From Kangiella sp. (lineage in GTDB: Bacteria > Pseudomonadota > Gammaproteobacteria > Enterobacterales > Kangiellaceae), in assembly GCA_002733465.1 (NCBI GenBank), contig NVVT01000016.1:54303-76934 (forward strand): a stretch of DNA of 22,632 nucleotides. Direction: 5' to 3'. Numbering within the stretch: position 1 is the stretch's first letter; each line of letters begins with the position of its first letter. The notes under the pieces are model-generated. The model was not told where the DNA came from. It was given only the letters and a program-made list of their open reading frames with translations, and ran no database searches. The position numbers and the translations under genes are program-made. Shown here one piece after another: positions 14,579 to 22,052 of the stretch.

Positions 14579-15631
14579 TTACAAACTTAAATTACCAATA
14601 TCTAATTGTGCTCTGTGGTAGTCGTCGGTTTGACCAATATCTAACCAATAATCATGAAAGGTATAATGGTTTACATTTTCATTTTCGCCTAGCTTTTCTT
14701 CTAACAAACTTGGCATATCAATGTAGACATTTTTTTCAACCGAATGAATAAGTGACGGCTCCAAAACATAAATACCTGCATTAACTGAATAGCGATGTGT
14801 CGGTTTTTCGACCATTTTTTTTATGCTTATTCCTTCACTTTCGATAACGCCATAGGGAATTTTATATTCGTATTCCCTCACGCACATAGTTGCGCAAGCT
14901 TTGTTATTTGAATGAAACTCTAATAGCTTGGAAAAATCTAGCGTAGTTAATATATCACCGTTAATTAAAATAGTTGGTAGTTCGATTAACTCGCTTGGCA
15001 ACAAACCCAACGCGCCACCAGTACCGAGCGGTTTATCTTCATTTATGTAAGTGATATTAATTCCTAACGAAGAGCCATCTCCAAAATAATTTGTTATTAC
15101 TTCAGGCAAATAGTGAGTAGAAATATAGAAATTTTGAAAACCAGCACGTCTAAAACGTAACAGAAGCGTTTCTAAAATAGGTTTGTCCCCAACCTTCAAC
15201 ATAGGTTTTGGGCAATGGTCGGTTAATGGCTTCAACCTCGTTCCAAAACCGCCAGCCATGATGAAAATGGGGTTTTCATATTGGGCATGTTGAATTAAAT
15301 CTTTAAGAGTAGCCAGCCCAACAACATGCTTATCCTTCATCAACGGGATTGCTAAGATCCCTTTATTTTCCATTACGCTTAACACTTCTGATTTACTTGT
15401 ATTCACCGGTAGAGTGATAGGTGATGTGAACATCACTTCAGAAATTTCTGCACTTAATGCTTTATCATCAATGAGTGCTCGACGGATATCACCATCAGTC
15501 ACAGTTCCCAAAAGTTTCTGTTGATTATCAATGACTATTGCTAACTGCAAGGCTTCTCTATCAATGACTTTAAGAACCTCAAGTATCGAGCAACTAGGCG
15601 AAACTAAAATGCTTTTCCAATTATTGTTCAT
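14579..15631 (-). CDS. ptmE: CBS-domain sugar-1-phosphate nucleotidyltransferase (PtmE-like)
   Basis: This is a 350-residue protein in two parts. Residues 1-115 are a pair of CBS domains, including TVTDGDIRRAL at 43-53. Residues 120-350 are a nucleotidyltransferase with the signature MAGGFGTRLKPLT (125-137) and CPKPML at 140-145. This architecture matches Campylobacter PtmE, which makes the GDP-linked glucosamine precursor of legionaminic acid from glucosamine-1-phosphate and GTP. The CBS pair probably senses nucleotides. Its start lies one base after the neuD stop, so coupling is tight. The preference for GTP is inferred from family and context. Other sugar-phosphate nucleotidyltransferases with CBS domains exist in heptose or mannose pathways, but the leg-type neighbours favour PtmE. 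Confidence 0.88.
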   Translation of the reverse strand: MNNNWKSILVSPSCSILEVLKVIDREALQLAIVIDNQQKLLGTVTDGDIRRALIDDKALSAEISEVMFTSPITLPVNTSKSEVLSVMENKGILAIPLMKDKHVVGLATLKDLIQHAQYENPIFIMAGGFGTRLKPLTDHCPKPMLKVGDKPILETLLLRFRRAGFQNFYISTHYLPEVITNYFGDGSSLGINITYINEDKPLGTGGALGLLPSELIELPTILINGDILTTLDFSKLLEFHSNNKACATMCVREYEYKIPYGVIESEGISIKKMVEKPTHRYSVNAGIYVLEPSLIHSVEKNVYIDMPSLLEEKLGENENVNHYTFHDYWLDIGQTDDYHRAQLDIGNLSL

Positions 15632-15632
15632 T

Positions 15633-16271
15633 TTACTTCAAAGCCTTTTTAGTCACTTTAGCAGGAAAAATAATTTCATTATCATCAACATTTTTTGTGA
15701 TCGTTGCACCAGCACCAATGACACTGTTATTACCTATTTGAATCGATTGTATTACCGAAGCACCTGTTCCAAAATGAACATTATTTTTCGATTCAACTTG
15801 GCCACTAAGAATCACTCCCGGCGCAAGATGATTATTGCAACCGATAATACAATCATGCTCTACAATTGCGCCCGAATTAATAATAGTATTATCGCCAATG
15901 ATCGCACCTGCTTGAATAATCGCTCCTTGCATAATTTGTACCCCGCTACCCAAAATTGCAAAAGGTGAGACTATTGCATTAGGTGCTATTACACTTTCGA
16001 ACGAATAACCTAATTCTTTAAATTTTTTGTACAAATCAAACCTGAGTGAATTTCCCGGAATTGACCCAATACCATTAATTAACAAAATATCTTCTGGTTT
16101 AAGAGATAAGAGATCCGAGTCTTGGTAACAAGTTAAGTTTTCTAGAGCTTTTCGAAAACTTTTTTCTGCTGGTCCCGCGATACCTTCAATCGCTTTTTGT
16201 TGCTGAAAAAGAATATCGGCCAAAACGCTTGCATGACCACCCGATCCTAAAATAAAACGTTTTTTATTCAA
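15633..16271 (-). CDS. neuD: NeuD/PglD-family acetyltransferase (likely LegH function)
   Basis: This is a 212-residue protein. An N-terminal Rossmann-like domain with LGSGGHASV at 8-16 is followed by a left-handed beta-helix of hexapeptide repeats (about 95-195), including GAIIQAGAIIGDNTIINSGA. His139 in VEHD is the expected catalytic base of PglD-type acetyltransferases, and a C-terminal extension follows. In this pathway the likely reaction is acetyl-CoA-dependent N-acetylation of the 4-amino sugar made by LegC, the LegH step. Some relatives (sialic acid NeuD) instead O-acetylate the nonulosonic acid. The start is TTG, supported by AGGAG at 16281-16285 on the minus strand with 9-base spacing. 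It overlaps neuB by 8 bases. Confidence 0.88.
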   Translation of the reverse strand: MNKKRFILGSGGHASVLADILFQQQKAIEGIAGPAEKSFRKALENLTCYQDSDLLSLKPEDILLINGIGSIPGNSLRFDLYKKFKELGYSFESVIAPNAIVSPFAILGSGVQIMQGAIIQAGAIIGDNTIINSGAIVEHDCIIGCNNHLAPGVILSGQVESKNNVHFGTGASVIQSIQIGNNSVIGAGATITKNVDDNEIIFPAKVTKKALK

Positions 16272-17337
16272 GAATAAGATCTCCTTCTTTGTACTCTTTG
16301 GTAGCGGTTTTTCCTAGAAGGCTCCAATACTGGCTAGGATCTAATCCATTACCGGGTCTTTTTATATCAACACTTTTAGGCGTAAATAGTTCACCAAGCT
16401 TAATATCTGTTGCAGCGACTAAACTTTTTCTAGCGGCTAATTTATTTTTTATTTCTGATGGTTTTGGCGATTTTACACCATCGCCAAGGGCAACCTCAAC
16501 ATTCCGTATTGCGGTAATCATTTCAGTTAACTCATTAGGCTCTAGTGATGCCTTATGATCGGGACCTTCCATATTATTATCTAGGGTAAAATGTTTTTCA
16601 ATGATACAAGCGCCACGTGCAACCGCGGCCACTGGAATGGTAATTCCTTGACTATGATCTGAGTAGCCTGCAGGAAGATTAAACGCTGTCCGCAATGTAT
16701 CCATCGCCTTCAAATTAATGTCTTGCATAGGAGCTGGGTATTCAGTGGTGCAATGTAAAATAGTAACTTTAGACTGCAAGGCAAGTTGACCCTGCTTAGA
16801 ATAGTAAGCCAATTGAAACGCTTCAATGCTCGGCACAGTATTTTCTGTTGCGGTATAACCGAATGCAATCACACCTAATGCCAATTCTATTTCCGCTAGG
16901 GTTGCCATTCCCGTCGATAAAATCAAATCACAACCACTCTTCGCGTGCGCTAATACTAAAGGTGCGTTAGTTAGTTCGCCCGACGGTATTTTAAGTCGAG
17001 TAAGGGCGAGATCATTGATTAAAAAAGAAAGACTTTCCATATCAAATGCCGTCGATAAAAATTCAATACCTATTTTATTGCAATACTTAATCAATTTATG
17101 ATGCACCTCAAAACTAAGCTCCAATCGACTTAGCATTGATAATTGAGTTTCCGCCTTTTTACTATTCTCGATTTGATAGTCAGCTTGTGGAGCTGTTTTA
17201 GTCACTAATTTTTTCGCTTTGAATGTTTGGAACTTTACAATATCCGCACCTGCTTTATGAGCTGCATCCACTAGCGCAAAAGCTAATGCTTCATCACCAT
17301 TATGATTAACGCCAGCTTCAGCAATGATGAGTGTCAT
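16264..17337 (-). CDS. neuB: Nonulosonic acid synthase (NeuB/LegI)
   Basis: This is a 357-residue protein with the NeuB architecture. The N-terminal TIM barrel (about 1-275) begins IIAEAGVNHNGD and includes IVKFQTFKAKKL, KIPSGELTNAPL, LSTGMAT, LHCTTEYPAP and GYSDHSQGITIPVAA. The C-terminal SAF/antifreeze-like domain (about 290-357) has KRPGNGLDP. It condenses a six-carbon 2-acetamido-mannose-type sugar with phosphoenolpyruvate to make the nine-carbon acid. For legionaminic acid the acceptor would be 2,4-diacetamido-2,4,6-trideoxymannose, supplied by NeuC/LegG. Its ATG overlaps the neuC stop (ATGA), so translation is coupled. The legionaminic assignment rests on the neighbours. Confidence 0.95.
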   Translation of the reverse strand: MTLIIAEAGVNHNGDEALAFALVDAAHKAGADIVKFQTFKAKKLVTKTAPQADYQIENSKKAETQLSMLSRLELSFEVHHKLIKYCNKIGIEFLSTAFDMESLSFLINDLALTRLKIPSGELTNAPLVLAHAKSGCDLILSTGMATLAEIELALGVIAFGYTATENTVPSIEAFQLAYYSKQGQLALQSKVTILHCTTEYPAPMQDINLKAMDTLRTAFNLPAGYSDHSQGITIPVAAVARGACIIEKHFTLDNNMEGPDHKASLEPNELTEMITAIRNVEVALGDGVKSPKPSEIKNKLAARKSLVAATDIKLGELFTPKSVDIKRPGNGLDPSQYWSLLGKTATKEYKEGDLILE

Positions 17338-18500
17338 AACGACTCCAGATTTAAATTATAAAATGTTTTTACTGAGTTAATTTTTGATGCCTTAATAAAA
17401 TCAATAATTTGACCTGTTGCATCGCCTTGTCCATATGGATTAGTTGTTAATTCGTCGACTGTTTTATAGGACTTATCAACCGCAGATTTAATTGCATTAA
17501 CAATTGCCGATTTATTTGGATCACAATGAATGACACTTTTTGCTGCCAGACGTCCTTTTTGACGAGCGCCAATATTAACACTCCCGACATTAAAGGAAGG
17601 CACTTCAATTACCCCACTTGAAGAATTCCCCACCACCGCGGCAGCATTTTTTATGGCGCTTAAATATCGAACTTGACCTAATGATGCTATTGCAAAAACA
17701 CGATTTTTATTTTGTTTTGCATATTCTTCTAAAAGCGGAATAATTTTTCGTCCACCATCATCAGCATTCGGATAAGTTAAAATAATTTGTAATTCTGGAA
17801 ATTCATCTAAACTATCTAGCAATGTCTGAAATGTTTCAATTGGAGATTCATCTGCAAGCGTAACTGGGTGATAGGTTACGACTAAATACGGTTTATTGAT
17901 TGGAAATTTTAATGACGCAGATAACTCTTTAACACTCATTAATTGACTACGTTGTAAATGATCAAGTCCAATAGCGCCAACATTTTTTACTTTATCTGGC
18001 ATTTCGCCCAGTTGAATAACGCGATTTCGATATTCGTTAGTAGAGGTGCAATGGAGCGAACTTAATTTAGTAATCGCATGGCGAAACGCATCATCATAGG
18101 CGCCTTCGGTTATTTCACCACCATGTAAATGAATGACAGGAATACGTAAAATCATGGCTGTTTGAGCGATCGCTAATGCCTCAAACCTATCACCCAATAT
18201 AACGATCATATCAGGTTTCATTCGATCTAACGCATCAGTAAAACCTAAAACAGCCAAGCCTAAACTTTTACTCACTCCCACTGCAGAATTAGATGAAAGC
18301 AGCATTTCAACTTTTTCATTAATTATAAATCCATCTGCTTCAATTTGTTTATAGGTATTGCCAAACTCAGGTGAAAGGTGGGTGCCGGAAACAAGTAATT
18401 GTAACTCTAGCTCTGAATCATTTTGAATATCATGGATTAACCAATAAAGTAATCCGTACTCCGCTCGAGTTCCGGTAAAAACAGCAATTTTTTTATTCAT
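17334..18500 (-). CDS. neuC: Hydrolysing NDP-GlcNAc-type 2-epimerase (NeuC/LegG)
   Basis: This is a 388-residue GT-B-like protein. Family blocks are FTGTRAEYGLLYW at 8-20, DMIVILGDRFEALA, IHLHGGEITEGAYDD (active-site region), VGAIGLDHL, VVTYHPVTLA and VVGNSSSGVIEVPSFN near 288-303. NeuC-type enzymes invert C2 and release the nucleotide. Here the likely substrate is GDP-diNAc-bacillosamine, giving 2,4-diacetamido-2,4,6-trideoxymannose for NeuB, so LegG is the better functional name. A strong AGGTAGG ribosome site lies 7 bases before the ATG. It lies 17 bases after legC and overlaps neuB by 4 bases. Confidence 0.94.
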   Translation of the reverse strand: MNKKIAVFTGTRAEYGLLYWLIHDIQNDSELELQLLVSGTHLSPEFGNTYKQIEADGFIINEKVEMLLSSNSAVGVSKSLGLAVLGFTDALDRMKPDMIVILGDRFEALAIAQTAMILRIPVIHLHGGEITEGAYDDAFRHAITKLSSLHCTSTNEYRNRVIQLGEMPDKVKNVGAIGLDHLQRSQLMSVKELSASLKFPINKPYLVVTYHPVTLADESPIETFQTLLDSLDEFPELQIILTYPNADDGGRKIIPLLEEYAKQNKNRVFAIASLGQVRYLSAIKNAAAVVGNSSSGVIEVPSFNVGSVNIGARQKGRLAAKSVIHCDPNKSAIVNAIKSAVDKSYKTVDELTTNPYGQGDATGQIIDFIKASKINSVKTFYNLNLESL

Positions 18501-18517
18501 TGTTTGCCTACCTATCC

Positions 18518-19672
18518 TTACTGATCTTTGCCCATCACTGGAGAACTCGGAATATTAACTAAACGTGATTCAATCCATTCCGAATTAGTTAGTTGACCTT
18601 TTTTTGAATCTTTATACATCGGTAGACGATGCATCAGTTTCCAAATGGGTCGAGTCATTACACCTTGTTCATTGGTTTTTTGTATTAGCGTTTCTCGGCT
18701 ATCATAATCAGGACAAATAATAGCATTTAACCAATAGTTTGATTGAGCGTACTCTGGCTCTATAACAAAATTAAAATCAGAACCTTCAAAAAACTTATTA
18801 TAGCTTAAAGCTAGCTTTCTTTTACTCGTTAAAAACTTATTTAACACTTCCATTTGTGCACAGCCTAACGCAGCATTTAAATTGGGTAAACGATAATTAA
18901 AACCCGCTTCATCGTGAAAAAATTCATAAGCGTGAGGAACTTTAGCTGTCGTGGTAATATGTTTAGTGCGCATACCGCTCTCAAGACTTTTACATAAAAC
19001 CATTCCGCCCCCACCGGTTGTAATAATTTTATTACCATTAAAACTAAGTGCTGCAAAGTCTCCAAATGTTCCGGTGTGTTTGCCTTTATAAAAAGAACCA
19101 AGACTTTCAGCAGCATCTTCTACTAGCGATATATTCCATTTTTCACAAACTAACATCAGCTCATCCAATTCAACAGGATGTCCAAATGTGTGCATTGGCA
19201 CCACAGCACGGTAAATTTGACCGGTTTTTTTGTCTTCACACAAACCGTCATTGTTTATCGTTGCAGACTCCAGTAAGTATTCACTTAAAGCTTTTGGACA
19301 CAAACCAAGACTGACTTTAGAGACATCAACAAATACCGCTTCTGCCCCCATATGATAAAGCGCGTTGCATGTCGCTACAAAAGTCAGCGCTTGAGTGATG
19401 ACTAAATCATTTTGTTTTACACCGGCCATATAAAGAGCAATATGTAAAGCAGCAGTACCATTAACGGTTGCAATTGCCTTACCAGTTCCAGTGTAGTCTT
19501 CTATTTTATCTTCAAATTCATCTACGTATTTACCAACACTCGAAACAAAAGTGCTTTCAATCGTATTACTAACATATTCTTTTTCATTACCACTAAACGT
19601 AGGAGCATGTAGCGGTATAAACTCATTCGTTTTATAAATGTCTCGGATATATTTTGTTAATTGTTTATGCAT
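18518..19672 (-). CDS. legC: LegC-family PLP-dependent sugar aminotransferase (DegT/DnrJ/EryC1)
   Basis: This is a 384-residue protein of the DegT/DnrJ/EryC1 superfamily. Features are IPLHAPTFSGNEKEY at 19-33, the conserved NGTAALHIAL loop at 71-80, VEDAAESLGS at 184-193 (the Asp that contacts the PLP ring nitrogen), the PLP-binding Lys215 in SFNGNKIITTGGGG, and NYRLPNLNAALG. The N-terminal IPLHxPxFxGNE signature and length fit LegC, which uses glutamate to aminate C4 of the 4-keto sugar made by LegB. The neighbouring dehydratase upstream supports this. It is 46 bases downstream of legB and 17 bases before neuC. Confidence 0.92.
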   Translation of the reverse strand: MHKQLTKYIRDIYKTNEFIPLHAPTFSGNEKEYVSNTIESTFVSSVGKYVDEFEDKIEDYTGTGKAIATVNGTAALHIALYMAGVKQNDLVITQALTFVATCNALYHMGAEAVFVDVSKVSLGLCPKALSEYLLESATINNDGLCEDKKTGQIYRAVVPMHTFGHPVELDELMLVCEKWNISLVEDAAESLGSFYKGKHTGTFGDFAALSFNGNKIITTGGGGMVLCKSLESGMRTKHITTTAKVPHAYEFFHDEAGFNYRLPNLNAALGCAQMEVLNKFLTSKRKLALSYNKFFEGSDFNFVIEPEYAQSNYWLNAIICPDYDSRETLIQKTNEQGVMTRPIWKLMHRLPMYKDSKKGQLTNSEWIESRLVNIPSSPVMGKDQ

Positions 19673-19718
19673 AGCTTGATCTTAAATTCATAGTTTAATT
19701 TTAATTTCTAGTCTTCAA

Positions 19719-20909
19719 TTACATTTTACTATCTAAATATTTACCTGTTTCTTTATGGGCAAAGTCAGGTATCATTTTAAAGAATTGTTGAAGGATCTCT
19801 TCTTTAGTCCAAATTCGATTTTCTTTTAATTGACGAATGGTTTGTTCAAATTCGATTATCAAATCTGAATTGTAAAAGGCATTATTTTTAATAATACCCA
19901 AATTATTAAAACGCTCCATATCTAGCGTTTCTTTTTTCGTAAAAAACTCTTCAAAATCTTTTTCACCGGTTGTGTCGCTTTTTGTAAAATAACAGGGCCA
20001 ACTACCTTTTTCTGGTAAGCTCTCAGACAATGCACGCGCTTCATCTTCTGAATTACACAAATGCGGTTTATAACCCAACCCTTCTAAATATCGAATGGCT
20101 ATTTCGGCAAAGGTGATCAGATGTAAAGATTCACTTAATTTTGGAAAAAATATATCTCTATTTTCACCAAAAATACAAGACATTAAGCACAACTCTCCGG
20201 ATTCCTGAGGAGTCACAAAATATCGTTTGATATCGTTTGGCGCAACAATTGGCTGACGTTTTTGGATTCTCTGATTAAAACTATGTAATAACGAACCATC
20301 TGAAAAAGCCACATTAGCAAATCGTGCGGTTGATATTGAAATCTCTTCACTGCGACGCATTAAAAACATTTCCATAATATTTTTTGACGCGCCCATCATG
20401 TTAACGGGATTTGCAGCTTTGTCAGTTGATACACAAAAATATTTTTTTGTTTTATTCTCAATCGATTGTAAAATCGTTTTATCAGTATTGAGTATATTAA
20501 CGTCAATCATTCGCATCAAAGTAAAAGGATCTTTTTCACTGCGAACATGCTTTAAAGCCGATAGGTTAAGAACGTAGTCATATTTTCCATCCGATTTTAT
20601 AAATGCATCGTATTCAATTGATCCTATGTCTAGCGCAAAAGTCTGAAAATCGCCTTGGATATACCCGAATGAACTTCGAATATCTCTGACCAATTCAACC
20701 ATATTGTTTTCGCTAATATCAACGACATGCAATTTTAATGGTGCACGTTTAAATATTTCTTTAGTAACGGCTTGACCAATAGTTCCAGCACCACCTAAAA
20801 CTAAAAATGTTGATGAAGCGATAATTTCTGTCAGTTTCTTTTCATGGGAACCAATATCGTCGACAAACAAGGGCTTTTCTCGACCGATTAGTGATAAAAC
20901 ATTAGACAT
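19719..20909 (-). CDS. legB: LegB-like NDP-N-acetylglucosamine 4,6-dehydratase
   Basis: This is a 396-residue protein of the extended SDR superfamily. The Rossmann motif is GGAGTIG at 39-45. VLNLSALKHVRSEKDPF at 113-129 and FCVSTDKAANPVNMMGASK at 158-176 are the blocks of the FlaA1/PglF/LegB dehydratases, where the usual catalytic tyrosine is replaced by methionine (Met172-x3-Lys176). RYFVTPQESGEL at 229-240 is also conserved. It should remove water from a GDP- or UDP-linked N-acetylglucosamine to form the 6-deoxy-4-keto sugar. The gap to its upstream neighbour is 56 bases. It is shorter than membrane dehydratases such as PglF, so it is the soluble form. With ptmE present, a GDP-sugar substrate is likely but not provable here. 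Confidence 0.92.
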   Translation of the reverse strand: MSNVLSLIGREKPLFVDDIGSHEKKLTEIIASSTFLVLGGAGTIGQAVTKEIFKRAPLKLHVVDISENNMVELVRDIRSSFGYIQGDFQTFALDIGSIEYDAFIKSDGKYDYVLNLSALKHVRSEKDPFTLMRMIDVNILNTDKTILQSIENKTKKYFCVSTDKAANPVNMMGASKNIMEMFLMRRSEEISISTARFANVAFSDGSLLHSFNQRIQKRQPIVAPNDIKRYFVTPQESGELCLMSCIFGENRDIFFPKLSESLHLITFAEIAIRYLEGLGYKPHLCNSEDEARALSESLPEKGSWPCYFTKSDTTGEKDFEEFFTKKETLDMERFNNLGIIKNNAFYNSDLIIEFEQTIRQLKENRIWTKEEILQQFFKMIPDFAHKETGKYLDSKM

Positions 20910-20965
20910 ATTTAATTAATCCCAAGCAATTAAGCCCATCAAAAAGTTAGTTAAATAACACATAA

Positions 20966-22048
20966 CTACCAATCGTCATTCATATTAACTAGAGGCACGT
21001 TAATTTTTGTATAAAGCTTTTTCAGTTCCTTATGCAACTCTTCTCTACTTTTATCAATAATTTTTACAGCTCTAATTTTCATTTTTGGCTTTAGCCATCG
21101 GGCGGTAAATACCGCAGTAGATGCGTCGCCAATTAACGTACAATCATCTGGTAATAATGGCAACAACATCTCAAAGCCTAATTTGTTGCCGATATGCATA
21201 CAATTTGGGAAATCATTTTCTAAATCAGCAATTTTCTCACTTCGAGGATGCGCCTTTATCGCAATATTTTTTTCTTCAGTTAACTGCTTTGCTTTTTCAA
21301 TTACATTGACAATATGCTGATAGCCATCAGGATAAAAACTTTCATGGGTGATCACCACTAATACTTTTATATTTTCTATTTTATTCGAATCCACATCATA
21401 TTGTTCTAATTGCTTTAAACAAAAATATTTAAATTTTTCTGTTTTAAAAATATCATAGTTAATGCTTTTTATTGGTTTATTTTTAACCGAAAAATGTACA
21501 AGCTCTGGAAAGGCAGCATATAGTGTGTCGATCCATGCTGACCCACCACTCGTATTAGGATGCTTCCACCAACGCCCGTAGACGACTTTTTTAATGAGGG
21601 GCTCTATATATTTATGAACAATAGAATTCATAGATTTGTGGCCTAGGTAAGTCGCCATACCATCATCCATATAAATACCAGTAACATCATCTCTATATTT
21701 ATTCGCGATATGCATGGCAAACTGGAATTCGATTCTTCGGTCATTGCCAGTATATATTCTGTTAGCGGGTTCCTTTTTTAATAATGGTTCAATAATACCA
21801 AAACGATATTTACGTTCATTGTGTTTACTTCTGAAAGGCATATCATCATTAGTCCTCTCAAAAGTGATAAAGCCTGAGAAAATATTTTCTGCACTCTTCA
21901 TGGCTTTTATGAAAGTATCGCTAACAACCTTTATATTGGTGATTTTGGGAATAATGATCGCAATATTTTTATCATTGTTATTTTCAATAGACAAGTTGCA
22001 AGCAAGAAACAAATGAAAAGGTGAGGATATAAAATAGTAATTAGTCAT
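20966..22048 (-). CDS. Putative sialyltransferase-like glycosyltransferase (GT52/polysialyltransferase-type motifs)
   Basis: This is a 360-residue protein starting MTNYYFISSPFHLFLACNLS, the kind of N-terminus seen in bacterial GT52-type sialyltransferases. GIYMDDGMATYLG at 124-136 contains the D/E-D/E-G motif, IKAHPRS at 264-270 contains the HP motif, and GDASTAVF at 307-314 provides a Ser/Thr motif that contacts CMP. This three-motif set is the hallmark of GT-B sialyltransferases acting on CMP-activated nonulosonic acids. Given the legionaminic genes next to it, the donor is likely CMP-legionaminic acid; the acceptor is unknown. The frame continues upstream to 22150 inside the preceding gene. 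I chose the ATG at 22048 because it lies 4 bases after that gene's stop and fits the family N-terminus. Confidence 0.75.
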   Translation of the reverse strand: MTNYYFISSPFHLFLACNLSIENNNDKNIAIIIPKITNIKVVSDTFIKAMKSAENIFSGFITFERTNDDMPFRSKHNERKYRFGIIEPLLKKEPANRIYTGNDRRIEFQFAMHIANKYRDDVTGIYMDDGMATYLGHKSMNSIVHKYIEPLIKKVVYGRWWKHPNTSGGSAWIDTLYAAFPELVHFSVKNKPIKSINYDIFKTEKFKYFCLKQLEQYDVDSNKIENIKVLVVITHESFYPDGYQHIVNVIEKAKQLTEEKNIAIKAHPRSEKIADLENDFPNCMHIGNKLGFEMLLPLLPDDCTLIGDASTAVFTARWLKPKMKIRAVKIIDKSREELHKELKKLYTKINVPLVNMNDDW

Positions 22049-22052
22049 ATTT

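Noticed and set aside
15531..15968. 145-residue plus-strand open frame
   Set aside because: It is antisense across the ptmE-neuD junction, and both of those have complete family motifs. The translation is low complexity and Cys/Asn/Arg-rich.
13825..20909. Plain sialic acid (Neu5Ac) biosynthesis cluster
   Set aside because: A Neu5Ac pathway does not need a 4,6-dehydratase, a C4 aminotransferase or PtmE; their presence within the same gene series favours a 6-deoxy-diamino nonulosonic acid such as legionaminic acid.
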